Of a DNA stretch of 64,000 nucleotides, positions 11,901 to 22,880 are shown piece after piece. The notes below the pieces were generated by a model. That model saw nothing but the letters and a program-made list of their open reading frames with translations, was not told the DNA's origin and searched no databases. The DNA is from Glycine soja. Its lineage: Eukaryota; Streptophyta; Magnoliopsida; Fabales; Fabaceae. The stretch lies in NCBI RefSeq assembly GCF_004193775.1, contig NC_041004.1:4044718-4108717 (forward strand). The letters run 5' to 3'. How positions within the stretch are numbered: the first letter of the stretch is position 1; every line of letters starts with the position of its first letter. The translations under genes were made by a program, and so were the position numbers.

Positions 11901-13416
11901 AGCTTCCAAATTTGACTGTTGGAAGAAGGCCATGGATGCTGAGATTACAGCTCTTGAGGTAAATAAAACTTGGACTGTTGTGGATCTTCCTTGTGGAAAG
12001 GTTCCAGTAGGTTGCAAATGGGTATATAAAATCAAGTATCATGCCAATGGCACAATAGAAAGGTACAAGGCCAGGCTTGTGGCCAAAGGTTACACTCAGA
12101 TGGAGGGTGTTGACTACTTTGACACTTTTTCCCCAGTAGCCAAGATGACTACAGTACGTGTTTTACTAGCTGTTGCTGCTGTTAGGGGTTGGCATCTTGA
12201 ACAACTGGATGTCAACAATGCTTTCTTGCATGGTGACTTGAATGAGGAGGTTTATATGTCTCTTCCTCCTGGTTATGATGCTTCTTCCCCTTCCAAGGTA
12301 TGCAAATTGAACAAGTCCTTATATGGGTTGAAGCAAGCTAGCCGTCAATGGTATTCCAAACTCTCTACTGCTCTTACTTCTTTGGGCTATCAAGTCTCTC
12401 AAGCAGATCATTCCCTTTATGTCAGGTCTGATGGCACTTCCTTTACAGCTCTATTAGTCTATGTTGATGACATTGTGTTAGCAGGCACTTCCATGGAAGA
12501 GATAAAGTCTGTCAAACTATTCCTTGATCAACAATTTAAGATCAAAGATCTTGGTCAACTTCGATTCTTTCTTGGCCTGGAAATTGCAAGGTCATCTTCT
12601 GGTATTTTCCTAAATCAAAGAAAGTACACTCTTGAGCTACTTGAAGATACTGGATTTTTGGGTTCCAAACCGGCTTCAGTACCTCTTGATCCTCACACCA
12701 AATTATCTGCCACTGATGGTGTTCCCTTTGATGATCCTTCTGGCTATAGAAGACTCATTGGCAGGCTTCTTTATTTGACTCACACAAGGCCAGACATCTC
12801 TTTCTCTGTTCAACACCTTAGTCAATATGTTTCAAATCCCTTAGTGCCTCATTATCAAGCTGCTACAAGAACTCTAAGGTACCTAAAATCTTGTCCTGCC
12901 AAGGGAATTCTATTCTCTAGTCACAGCCCACTTCAACTCCATGGTTTTGCTGACTCCGATTGGGCTTGCTGTCCTAATACTAGGCGATCCATCACCGGCT
13001 ACTGTGTTTTACTTGGTAGCTCTCTCATTTCCTGGAAATCTAAGAAACAAAACACTGTTTCTCGTTCATCTACTGAGGCAGAGTATCGTGCGTTGGCCTC
13101 ATTAACATGTGAGTTACAGTGGTTACAATACTTGTTCCAAGATCTTAACATTACCTTTCCCCAATCAGCTTCAGTTTATTGTGACAACAAATCTGCCATA
13201 TATCTTGCCCACAATCCAACATTCCATGAACGCAGCAAGCATATTGAACTGGACTGCCACATCATTCGAGAAAAACTGCAGTCAAAACTGATCCACCTCC
13301 TCCCAGTTCCTTCGCAGTCACAACTGGCTGATGTGTTTACTAAACCCCTTCACTCTCCCTCTTTTTCCTCCATGATGTCCAAGTTGGGATTGTGCAGCAT
13401 ACACCATCCAACTTGA
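8995..13416 (+). CDS. Ty1/copia gag-pol polyprotein (intact)
   Basis: This 1473-residue polyprotein carries every enzyme needed for retrotransposition in copia order. Gag is N-terminal (NYHTWSRSMHIAL), with a CX2CX4HX4C zinc knuckle near residue 277. Protease has WILDTGATDH near 389. The GAG-pre-integrase motif LWHSRLGHV follows. Integrase has its D, D and E at about 575 (HADVWGP), 639 (RSDNGTEF) and 672 (QQNGVVERK). Reverse transcriptase has YVDD near 1156, and RNase H has ADSDWA near 1319, STEAEYRA and YCDNKSAI. No frameshift or stop is seen, and the catalytic residues I checked are present. The ATG lies 131 bases after the LTR, and the stop falls inside the purine tract. Confidence 0.95.
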   Translation: MALQNFVDFSTNSANPYYLHPNENPALVLVSPSLTAKNYHTWSRSMHIALISKNKDKFIDGSLPKPPVSDPLYAPWIRCNTMVLAWIHRSISDSIAKSVLWIDTAAGVWKNLRIRFSQSDIFRISDLQEDLYRFRQGTLDVSDYFTQLKIYWDELENYRPIPHCKCSIPCSCGGIDSVRVYREQDYVIRFLKGLNDRFSHSKSQIMMMNPLPDIDHVFSLVIQQEREMLGSNSDSVSEATSDSAMAMQVNSNQSNFNGKGGYYNKGKGSSKGGNRVCTHCGKTNHIVDNCFEKIGYPPGYKTNKSKNSSSSSQANNTSNASALESTQQGSSAQSSFQFTQEMYQGILEALQQSKVGSQPKANLVTTSPFALHSPSSNPNGKNPSLWILDTGATDHITFDLSSLTTYQNIVPVPVSLPNGSQVLASISGSVVISPLITIHHVLYIPCFHVNLMSVTKLASTNNCHLSFTTDLCKILQNHSLETIGTAKLQRGLYVIDTADMIRSCNSISSHSFELWHSRLGHVSNSGMQAISKQFPFIPCKNNMSPCDSCHFSKQKRLPFPNSITTSLSPFELLHADVWGPYSTISLLGHKYFLTLVDDYSRFTWVIFLKNKSETKNHIINFVAYLENQFNTSLKCLRSDNGTEFALNDFFLSKGIIHQKSCVETPQQNGVVERKHQHILNVARSFFFHSNVPLTMWNFCVQHAVHVINRIPSPLLKSKSPYELLFKLPPTLLHLKVFGCLSYATTIQAHRTKFDSRARKCVFIGYKDGTKGYILYDLHSHNIFLSRNVIFYEHCLPFKTVPGPTPSNTPSNFPLYDDPLDISPHPCVDSSPLSTGLIDSTSTSPASIPPIDHTLDSSSLPTPAATAHPTHPTSDLDQNSIDQTSSHITNVPVTLEPPLPLSTRVSTRPKRPPGYLQDYHCNVISSCTNQFSSNVAYPLSSVLSYNNCSPDYKIFCCSISSTIEPKTYNQASKFDCWKKAMDAEITALEVNKTWTVVDLPCGKVPVGCKWVYKIKYHANGTIERYKARLVAKGYTQMEGVDYFDTFSPVAKMTTVRVLLAVAAVRGWHLEQLDVNNAFLHGDLNEEVYMSLPPGYDASSPSKVCKLNKSLYGLKQASRQWYSKLSTALTSLGYQVSQADHSLYVRSDGTSFTALLVYVDDIVLAGTSMEEIKSVKLFLDQQFKIKDLGQLRFFLGLEIARSSSGIFLNQRKYTLELLEDTGFLGSKPASVPLDPHTKLSATDGVPFDDPSGYRRLIGRLLYLTHTRPDISFSVQHLSQYVSNPLVPHYQAATRTLRYLKSCPAKGILFSSHSPLQLHGFADSDWACCPNTRRSITGYCVLLGSSLISWKSKKQNTVSRSSTEAEYRALASLTCELQWLQYLFQDLNITFPQSASVYCDNKSAIYLAHNPTFHERSKHIELDCHIIREKLQSKLIHLLPVPSQSQLADVFTKPLHSPSFSSMMSKLGLCSIHHPT

Positions 13417-13423
13417 GGGGAGC
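13411..13423 (+). other. Polypurine tract of copia element
   Basis: ACTTGAGGGGAGC immediately precedes the 3' LTR and would prime plus-strand DNA synthesis. It overlaps the polyprotein stop codon. Confidence 0.8.
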
Positions 13424-13634
13424 TATCAGCTTTATTACCATTAGATTTGTATATATCTAAATTAGTTAGTTTTGTAATTAGTTAGTTACAATTCTGTTAG
13501 GAGGTTAGAAGATTTCTCACCTTGTATAGATTAATATATAAGGCCTAATCCTATCTGTAATAAGATAGAGTTTTCCCTTTTCACATTCAATGAGAATGAG
13601 TTTTCCTTTGTTCACCTTGATCCTCTTGTCAACA
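13424..13634 (+). repeat. 3' LTR of copia element
   Basis: This copy appears base-for-base identical to the 5' LTR. It is followed by the right TCAGA target duplication. Confidence 0.93.
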
Positions 13635-13639
13635 TCAGA

Positions 13640-14411
13640 GTAGAAAGACGAAGGCAAGGAATTGGTTGCTATGAACGGTTTTTTTATTTATTATTTGTAT
13701 TATTATGGTGGTGGTGGGTGACTTATGACGTTGGCCTAGATGCTTTTTGGGAGTCTCATTACGTCATTTTGTCCCCCACACGTTGCTTTCTTGATATTTC
13801 TATTTTGAATTTTGCTCCTCCAAACTAAAGACTCAAGAGATTTAAAGAGTGATGATATTTCTACTGTTAATTTTAAAAAAAATGGATTATATTTCTAAAA
13901 TGCTTTAATTAAAGTTAGTGATGGCCAGCTTTCTCGCTTTAAATGTCACCTCACTTTAGACTAGTTTCATTTCTGCTTCCAAACCGTGTGGAGCAGTGGT
14001 GTATGTTTTTTTCTTTCTTTTCTGAAATTGCTTGCAGGTTTCACAAAACACTGATCCCTTTTCTTTGTGATATGTATGGATGGCTGCAAGGGTACTGTGC
14101 GTATTTAAGTTCCTGTCTTTAATGGTCTGTAAGACAAGTTGTATTAAAGCAGATTGTACATGTGTTTCTATGAACAGTACAAAAGTTGATTTCACAAATG
14201 TAATTTATATTTGAATATTTTTATTCCAAAAATAAGTTGATTTCACCAATGTCATCCACCACGTGGCACCATCTGATTGGATGACCTTGCTACTAGTCAT
14301 GGGAAGAGTCCGCCTTGTGGTTAGGTGTTGAACGATGTTTGGCATAGCATCATTTTCATTGTCCCTAATTCTCACCAATCTCATACCTAAAAGATTTTGT
14401 CACTTTGTAAC
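13640..14411 (-). promoter_or_regulatory. Displaced upstream region of the NLR
   Basis: This is the NLR's original 5' flank, now separated from the coding region by 5 kb of copia. It aligns with the flank of the second NLR fragment: 13640-14230 with 29597-30020, and 14250-14406 with 32815-32970, with indels. It probably holds the native NLR promoter, but no element can be assigned with confidence. No gene is seen. Confidence 0.6.
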
Positions 14412-14620
14412 TATAATGTCCCATTTTTTTTGTAAATAAAATTTTAGAGAATAATGATGTTTTATAATTAAATAAATAAATAAAAATATATATAATAAAA
14501 TAATAGTTTGAGAGAAAATAAAAAGGATATTTTATTAAGAGAATAAAATAGAGTTTCTTTTTTTATAAAATAATAAAAATAAATAAATAAAGTAAATAAT
14601 AGGTCGTGAATACTCCTAAT

Positions 14621-14629
14621 TATAAATAG
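14621..14629 (+). promoter_or_regulatory. TATA box of the solo LTR
   Basis: TATAAATAG lies about 210 bases from the LTR start, followed by a pyrimidine-rich tract (CTCCTCTATCTC...), as expected for an LTR promoter and transcript start. Confidence 0.45.
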
Positions 14630-15897
14630 CAACATGCTAGGTCAGTTTTAAGACTCACTCCTCAGCCTCCTCTATCTCTTAATTTCGTTTTTTCTCTCTT
14701 CCTCTCCCAAAACCCTCTCTTTTTCCCGTAGGCCACCAAATCTGTTTCAGAAAAATAATGATGTCGAACTCATTCACCGTTGGATCGTCGTGAAATTTAA
14801 ACAGCATGTTTGCAACCCAATTACGAGCATTCTCACCGTTGGGAATTTCGATATAACGTCTGAGCTAAGAGAAATATACCTCGCATTGTAGCCTTTTCCT
14901 TTCCCGCAGAAACCCAGAGCTGTCTCGGTAAAACTATGATTCTGGTTTCGTTAACCGTTGGATTGTTGTGAAATTTTGATATTTTGTGCGAAATTCAATT
15001 TTTCACAGCTTCACCATTGGGATTTGCAAAATAATATTCGTGAAGGGAGAAAAAGGAATCGAACGAAGATAGTACAAATGGAGGCTTCAATCTCTTCTCA
15101 TTCTCTCTAACGTTTGGGAACCCTATCAGAGCAACCAAAGGAAGAAATTGAGGAATCTTAGGAACTTGCTAGAGATGCCGCTATCATTTTCAGAAGACAC
15201 GTGAGTCCTCTTAGAGGTAAGGGATGAGTTATTCACAATTGGGGATTAGTGAGAACATGTGTGGGGATCCTTAGAGGATTAAATTGAGGTTTTATTTTGG
15301 AATGTTTATTAAATTGCAATTTTTCCTTTATGATTATAAATAAAATATTGATGCTCTAATGAGAATTGCTTAATAAATTGTGCTCTTGATATTTGTATAT
15401 TTCGACCTATGATTTTGATATAATTGTGTAATATTATTTGAGGAGTTTTAGTCCCCATGTTGTGATAGTCTTTTGTATAAATTGTTATATTGAGAATATG
15501 AAATGATGATTCAAATTGTGAGTATGTAGTGAATTGAACACGTGATGAATGACGGAATACATATATATTGAGATGTGTATTGTGTTGTGAGCTATGAATT
15601 GTGCAATCACACAACTGTAAGATCCTTTAAGGGCAACGAGTTTTGCACGACGAGTATTGTGATGGGATCCATTGTGGGAACCTGATGAGTTTAATCACAA
15701 GCGCGACGAGTTAAAATGATTTTGAAAATAATTGAGTAATTGTGTGTATTGCATAGTTCATATGTGATTTATGAAGTGTGATGACGTGTTAAATTGAGAT
15801 TATGTCATTGTGATTGAGATCGAGTGTATGTGATAAATTGAGTATGCACGTGATTGTGATGTTGTTTGCATTGAATTATGAACTATGAATTGTACAA

Positions 15898-16060
15898 TCA
15901 CACGACTTTAAGACTCCTTAAGGGCGGTGAGTTAATTATAAGACCCTTAAAAGCAGATGAGTTAATTATAAGACCCTTTAAGGACGTTGAGTTAATTATA
16001 AGACCCTTTAAGGGCGGTGAGTTAATGCTAAGACCCTTTAAGGGCGACGAGTTAAAAATA
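15898..16060 (+). repeat. 30 bp tandem repeat inside the solo LTR
   Basis: About five units of GAGTTAATTATAAGACCCTT plus ten further bases follow one another with few changes. Because 30 is divisible by three, they stay open in both directions and create spurious ORFs (ELIIRPFKG repeats). Confidence 0.85.
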
Positions 16061-16994
16061 TTTGAGAACAATTGAGGAGTCGTGTGTTTTGTACAGTTCA
16101 TAGACAGAGTCTGTGTGCTAAAATGTTTTCTGGGTTGGACCTGAATCAGGAGGGAGAGAACCTGACGAATTCTTCAGAGTGTAGGCCTTGGGGGTCACAC
16201 GGTTTGAGTGTTCCTTTAAGCCTATGCTGATCCCATATGGTTGGAACATTCTCACAAAACACTGTGACCCTGACTGGTCTCCCTATAATATTACCTAGTG
16301 AGAGTGACTTGACTTGCTAGTGTGTGGTTTATCTTGTCATGTACTCCTATGCGCCTGATGAGGTTTTTCACTCACATGATACCACATTGCATATAGACTT
16401 GAGTCTTAGCATAACTATTGCATACGCTTTCTAATTGTTTATTATGAAATTGATGTGTTATTATGTCTTGATAGGAGTGTGTGATTCTTGTGTATTGTGA
16501 TTGATGATTGAAAGGTGAATTTTGAATGACAAAGTGATGAAATAATGTGAGATATGCTAAGTAAATTGTATTTGGCTATTATATGTTGTCTTGTTTCTCT
16601 CTAGTAGTTAGAAATGTGATAACTCACTCCCGGTTTGCTGTTTATGTTTGAATCCTGTGATGATTTTGAACTTTATGTTCGGGGGAGCAGATAGGTGAAT
16701 GACTATGAAGAACCTCATGCTAGAGGACACGAGAACACAACACTCTGATAGAATGTGACATTAGGATATATGTTATATATTAATTGTATGAAGCTTAGAC
16801 AACCTTGTTTGAGTCGAGATGACTTTATTATTTATTTGGACAAGTTTGAATATGATGTAGAAGAAAGTGAATGTGAACCTTTTACCCCTTTGAAAGACTT
16901 GTATTTAAAAATGTTTTAAAATACTTTTAATTAATATTTAAACTTTTATTCCTTTATTAGTATATATGTGAGGGGCTGAGAGTGTCACAATAAC

Positions 16995-19676
16995 AAGGGA
17001 GCTATTACTAAGATTTAATAAAGGACCAAAAAGTTTGAATGATAAACAATACAGTATGTTTAAAAATTTTAATATACTATTATTATATTTTTATTTAATA
17101 TTTAAAAATATTACTATAATTTAAACCCATGCATTAAGTATAAAGTAATTTTATATTATTATTCACTCATATATCATCATTAATATAATTTTTAAGATAA
17201 TTATTATAGTTATTATAGATGATAAAATAATATTGAATGAAGTTTTAAATTTGATTTACACTTTTATTATATTACTTATTTTTTCTATTTATTAACAAGA
17301 CATTACTTTTATAGCACCATTTGTTGTCCTATTTCTCACTCCCACATCTAAGTTAACTTTGTTTTTTCTTCCTTGAATGTTTTGTCACATTGTAACAAGT
17401 GGAATTGTTAAGATTTTTAAAAAAGCAAATTGTTTGAATGAAATTAAATTTCAAACAATTTTAATATTCTAATATTATATTTTTATTTAACATTTTTAAG
17501 TTTTAAGTTTTCTTAGTATTTAAGAATATTTATTAACAAGACCTTTTATGGCTATTTTTTTATGGAATGACTATTTTTTTGTAATGAGAATTTTGCATTT
17601 CTTTTCACTCCCTATAATAATAATGACGACAATTGAGTTAAGTTCAAGTGAAGCGATTGTATGCATGAGTGCAAATTAACTTATTTAGTTGACCAAACAT
17701 TTCTTATCATTCACAAAGGTTGTTACAGACAATGTATCTAATTTAAGTATATTAATGCATTAAAATCTATTTATATATGTATATATAAGATATATTTGTT
17801 AAATTTTTAATTGAAATTGTAAGAAAGATGAAGAAAAAATCAACTAGCAAGCAAAAATCAAATCAAATTTAGATTCTATCATTCATGAGGAAAATCTTGT
17901 CCAATCATAATATTGAGATCTCACGTGATTTTATTTGTGTGAAAAATTTTAATAGAATTTTACTTATTCGATACTACTATAAAATGGATAGTACAAATAT
18001 TCGAAACAATATAGAGTATACCGATATTCCTTTTTATGACTTTACATTTCTTAATTTCTAATGTTATACAAAATTTTTATACTACAAAAAGTAGATCATC
18101 AAATGTATTTTTATTGAAATTAAGAATTTTTTTATTATGAAAATCTCCCTTATTAAATGTAACAAATTAAATATTTTACTCTATCATTTTTATAAATACT
18201 AGTCAATGCTTAAAGAACATTTAATAAAAAAATTTATTATTTTTAATACATAAAGATAAAAAATATACCATACTATAGTATTTGGTCTTTAAAATGATTA
18301 AAAACATGCTTGAGACAACATTTTTATATGCTAACAATGTGGGTTTGAGAAACAGCTTAGAAGTTAGAACTAGAAGGTGTTAGAATATTCTCTTATGCTC
18401 TTATTTATTAAACTTGACAACAACTTCTGTCTTTTCTTCCTCCTTCTTAGTTATAACGCCTCTATCGTCATCATTCCTCTCATTGCACCATAAAGCAAAG
18501 AACACAAAGGCCTTTAAACAAAAAATGAACACAAGAGAGAGGTCTTCTCAAACCATCTTGCAGGAAAATTGAAATCTGGATTCATTTTTGCCTTCAAGAT
18601 TTTTAAACTTTTCGATTTTATTATTGTGAATTTTAAAGTGATTTTTTATTTCTAAATTGTCTCTTTTTCTCTTTGTTTGTTTCGTGAGAAATATCGGTTA
18701 TCATGATGTAGGGGATTTAAATTTTATGTTTCTGAGTTATTTGTAGTTTATTAGCGTGTTTGGTTTCACATCACCGATGTGATTCTCTCTGGGAATGTGA
18801 TTTCATGAAGCTACTAGTTATATCTCAGACATGATTTTTTATTTCCCAAACTGATTTTCAACATGCTATACATTTCATGTGAAAGAAAAAACACATAAAT
18901 TATTATAAAATGTGTAATATTTGTTAAACTTGGTTTTTGTGTAGCATGAGAAGATCTAAGCGGACATTCGGTCAATTTTTTAAAATAATAACATTTTTAA
19001 AAATAAATAGTAAAAAATTATGATATTTTAAAACCAAATTCTGGTATAGGTGGATGGTTGTTGTTTTCATGAGTTAAGCTCTCTCTTGGTGAGAGGGGTG
19101 TTTGTGTTTATTTGCCTTTTTCTCTTAACGGCAATTTTTAAAAATTGTTATGCTGGTTATGTTTGTAGAAGTTTCAAGAATTTCATTCAGGAGATTAGAT
19201 TCTCTGACAATCATCCCAACTTATTAAATTTGTTCATCTTTCTTTCAGGTGTGTCTTTCATTGTATATTCTGCTGCTGGGTAATTGGAAGGCTAACCAGG
19301 TGCTGCTTCATTCCTTAATTATTCTTCAAACATTCCAAGAAGTCCATATTCTTCATTGTTCTCTAGTGTCATCACCAAAATCAGGGAATGCTGAAAGATG
19401 TGCTTGACAGTTAAGAATTCCTTCACCGAGGCTAATGAGTTCGTGCCTCCATCTGAGCTATCCTTGTTCAACCTTGATGACATTGGATCTTTAGTCCACT
19501 GTCCATATCTATTTTTGGCTCGAGCGACTGAGGTGCGAAGAAATCTCAGCCATTGTGCAATATCCAAACACAATGATTGTGAAGATGGTTGAGCTTTGAG
19601 TTTCCTGCTTCTGGCCGCATGATTGCCTGTACTTAGTGCTATTGATATTGGTTTTCACCACAAAGTGTTTCTAGAA
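16995..19676. repeat. Segmental duplication copy 1, upstream region of the CIPK pseudogene
   Basis: AT-rich DNA aligns closely with 32973-36286. It probably includes the promoter and the 5' untranslated part of the ancestral CIPK gene. The pyrimidine-rich stretch near 18420-18560 ends in TTGCAGG and resembles a leader or intron border. Relative to copy 2 it lacks about 700 bases, at the junction near 19140. No protein-coding gene is supported. Confidence 0.7.
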
Positions 19677-20227
19677 ATGGAGCAAAAAGGAGGTGTGCTT
19701 TGCTTATGCAACGATATGAACTGGGGAGATTATTAGGCCAAGGAACCTTTGCGAAAGTCTACCATGCTAGGAACATCATAACTGGCATGAGTGTGGCCAT
19801 TAAGATTACTGACAAGGACAAGATTCTGAAAGTTGGGATGATTGATCAGATTAAGCGTGAAATTTCAGTGATGAGGCTAATCAGGCATCCACATGTGGTT
19901 GAGCTTTATGAGGTAATGGCCAGCAAAACCAAGATGGATTACTCCACAGTACATGTGGTACCCCTGCCTATGTTGCTCCGGATCGGAAGTGATAAACAGA
20001 AGGGGTTATGATGGAGCCAAAGCTGATATATGGTCATGTGGGGTGATCTTGTATGTTCTATTGGCAGGGGAGACTTCAAATTTCCTAACTGGTTTGCACC
20101 AGATGTACGCAGATTGCTGTCGAAAATCTTGGATCCAAACCCAAAGACAAGGATATCAATTGCCAAAATCATGGAAAGTTCTTGGTTCAAAAGGGGGTTA
20201 GAGAAGTCTACCATTACTCGGAACTAA
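19677..20227 (+). pseudogene. CIPK (CBL-interacting protein kinase) pseudogene
   Basis: CIPKs are Ser/Thr kinases activated by calcium-loaded CBL sensors. From ATG 19677 the glycine-rich loop region [21 protein letters not shown], the ATP-binding lysine ([11 protein letters not shown]) and subdomain IV ([21 protein letters not shown]) are clear. The frame is disturbed early, where GTGCTT is followed by an extra TGCTT. The next kinase block, with the HRD and DFG motifs, is missing. Sequence resumes at the activation-segment end ([27 protein letters not shown]), loses a further short block, and ends at [37 protein letters not shown] in another frame. The regulatory NAF and PPI parts are absent. 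Dead gene. Confidence 0.9.
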
Positions 20228-22498
20228 GACCAAGAACTGGCTCCTCTTGATGCATTATTTGTGAAAAAATTGTTTTAGAATGTGAAAAAATCTCATCAGT
20301 CTAAACTTTAAAGTTAAGATCAAGAGAAATTTATAAATATTTGATTTCTCAACCTAGCAAGACTTTATTTAATAATAACAAAATCATGACAGAAATTCAA
20401 AGCGAAAAATATCTCAAATATAGTCTACACATATAAAAGAATTTGATGTCAGAATAAAAATATAAAACTCAAATAGCCTTCTTTGATGGAGAAACTCGAA
20501 TACTAATTTAAGAGTGTGTTTCAATTTACTCCCTTCTAAACTCAAATACTAATAAATTTAACTAAACCCAAATATTTTCTGTTAATTTTATTTTTCAGCT
20601 TAAAAACATAACGCATAAATTAGAAATATGATTAATTGTTTTATTCGTATTAAAATTATTTTAATTTTAATATAATATTTTATATTACTTTTCTTATATT
20701 TATTATGAAGTAAAAATATTTAAAAATTAAAGTAAGAAAATAATGTCATAATAGAAATAAAATAATTAATACTATAAAAAAATGCATTATTATCAGTAAA
20801 TCTTTTATCATTACAAAATGAAAGACATGTGTTAAATAAATTTATTAATGATATAAGATATATAATTTCATGAGGTTAGTTAAGTGAAATTGGATATAGT
20901 CTTGTATGTAACTAATTCAAGGTTTAAGTTTATATATTAAAGATAAAATAAGAAGTAAATATAAAATGTTAGAAGCTAGCGTTTTTAAAAATATTAATTT
21001 AAGTAACAGTTTTAAAAAATGTTTAAAACTACTGAAAAAATATTTTTACCAAATAGTCAAAAAGTTTTTTAGCTACTAAAGAAAGTCAAGTCATTTGAAA
21101 TGTTTGACAAACATATCTTTAAACAAGATCGAAAAAAACCTAGGTAATATCCTTAAGCAACCATTAAGCTAGGACTAAAAAACTAAAAATTAATTTCTTC
21201 ATTAGAAAATACAATAGAACATTTCTTTACCAATCTAACTAGATTTTAAACTTGTGCATTGTACCAATAATGATTGACACAAATAATAATGACTTGTATT
21301 TCTTAACCAAATAATCTAGAGTTTGAATTTTGGTTAACCCTTACGCATAGAATTAAAGAAAAAACACATGCTAATTGATCCCTAAAAACATAATATTAAT
21401 GAATTAAAGATTTTAATGTCCTTTCATGTATGTCAAAGATGTATGCAGAAAAAAAAAACTGGGTGATTTTTATTAAATAAAACCAATAAAATAAATAAAT
21501 AATAGATACTAATATACTATATTAAGTTTTGACATGTAGATATCCCCATGATTTTATATATATATTAAAAAAATAGGCTTCCAGGTATGAAAAATAGGAC
21601 TTAGAGAGAAGGGGAGTGGGGGATACAAGCCAGATCTTGAAAAATAAAATGTTAAACCTATATATGACTCCAGGATAATCAAGACTGATACTACTAACAG
21701 AAAACTTTGTTATAGTGGGTCAAACAAAGTGTTATCCAGACCAGAAGACAAAGACACTTCTGACATACATCTGTAAGAGCCTTAAGATTCTATTTTATGT
21801 ACAAAAAAAAAATGCACTGTTTGTTCAAATCTATAGCTGGACAGAAGAATAGATAAATCTGATAGGCACCAGAATTTGGATATGAACAAAATAGTATTTA
21901 TATTGAAATATAGCTGAAAACAGAAAAAGTCCTCTATTACAATATAGAATTGAGGAGAATTTTAAGAAAAGTAAGCCTATGAATGGAGCAGAGCTCCCTT
22001 GCAGAATGGTAATTAGGAAAAACAAACCCAGACCCCCTCCCTTTCCTAAGGAAGAACTTATTCTCAGCCTCTACACTCTCCTTACAAGCTATCCATTCCA
22101 TTATGCCAACCTATGTTCCTTTTCCACTTCAGCTAGTGCAACTTGTATGGCTAATTCTTTCAGGTCTTGTTTCTGAGGCCCATTTGTCCTTTCTTTTTCT
22201 ATTCCCCCACCCCCTTTTTTCCCTATCCTTTTATATACCTTCATTATGGACCTATCAAGTTCTAACCAGGAAAATTCCAAAAGCATTTCTAACCCAAATC
22301 TCCAAATTCACATGATGTTAAATCAGAAACAAACTAAATAAATAAGGAAATGTGATTAAAAATAATATATAACACTACAGAGAAAAAAAATCAGAAAATT
22401 AATTTTCCATGCATACTATAAAGAGATTACAAAGTCAGAAAATATATATTTTCATGGGAGAAATGTTCATGTGAACACAATAATTACCTTGACTCTGT
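20228..22498. other. AT-rich intergenic DNA, part of duplication copy 1
   Basis: The segment 20925-22410 aligns with 36400-37500 and is noncoding. The part 21290-21530 recurs at 30300-30600 and 36757-36990. No gene is seen. Confidence 0.6.
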
Positions 22499-22880
22499 AT
22501 AATGATATTTTGTTGCATATCATTGCAGCAACTTTTTCAACTGAATGACTTGAGTATTTCCCACCTCTAGCTTCTTCTTCAATTTTATTTGCAGAACTGT
22601 TGGAATTTGAATCAGTGAGAACTTGGGAAGACTGGAAATTAAAAGCCAAAAACGGCACCACAAGTGATAGCGTAGCAAAGGAACCAGTTGCAAAACAGAG
22701 GATGAGAATGCAGCAAGCAAGCAACAGAAGCAAGGGGGTGCAATTAGAAAACAAGACCAAGAAAGCAATTACAAGGCCCACTTACCTCAAGGATTAGGTG
22801 TGAAGCAAGCAGGTGCACCATATCTGGAAGAATGATGCTTGTTGTGTAGGGGTAGACAAACTTAACCATTTCCTGATATT
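22499..22880 (-). pseudogene. Two exon-like segments of an unrecognised gene
   Basis: On the minus strand, an exon-like stretch 22880-22786 lies between a CTACAG acceptor and an AG|GTAAG donor. It reads YQEMVKFVYPYTTSIILP, followed by DMVHLLASHLILE. A second begins after TTAATTTCCAG near 22632 and continues in phase as SSQVLTDSNSNSSANKIEEE, on through VEKVAAMICNKISLYRVK, to a GTAATT donor near 22497. Splice sites and phase agree, so this looks like part of a real gene, but I do not recognise the protein and see no start or stop. The block 22420-22930 is deleted in duplication copy 2. Confidence 0.35.

Larger units (their letters stand above)
8653..13634 (+). mobile_element. Complete young Ty1/copia LTR retrotransposon
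   Basis: This is a full element of 4982 bp with two 211 bp LTRs that I read as identical. It has a 5 bp target duplication TCAGA on both sides (8648-8652 and 13635-13639), an initiator-Met primer site, a purine tract and one uninterrupted gag-pol frame. The empty site, with a single TCAGA, is preserved in the paralogous NLR copy at 29594-29598. Identical LTRs plus an intact frame imply a very recent insertion that may still be mobile. LTR ends are TA...CA rather than the canonical TG...CA. Confidence 0.95.
14412..16989 (+). mobile_element. Solo LTR, chromovirus-like Ty3/gypsy
   Basis: The 2578 bp block is present here and absent from the paralogous copy, where the flanks join as GTAAC at 32968-32972. 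It starts TATAATGTCCC, ends GAGTGTCACA, and is flanked by GTAAC (14407-14411) and ATAAC (16990-16994), a 5 bp target duplication with one change. The ends resemble those of Tekay/Del chromovirus LTRs. A TATAAATAG box at 14621-14629 sits where an LTR promoter would be. There is no primer site or coding sequence, so I call it a solo LTR left by recombination. Short ORFs inside it are not genes. Confidence 0.78.

Noticed and set aside
15898..16060. CRISPR-like regular repeats
   Set aside because: The units are directly adjacent with no spacers and the organism is a plant; it is a minisatellite.
15878..16101. Overlapping 65- and 67-codon ORFs with repetitive ELIIRPFKG-like peptides
   Set aside because: They are made by a 30 bp tandem repeat inside a solo LTR and are open in both strands only because of the unit length.
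19050..19283. 77-codon ORF with a hydrophobic segment upstream of the CIPK
   Set aside because: In copy 2 the same region is interrupted by 700 extra bases and the frame is not kept; likely leader or intron sequence.
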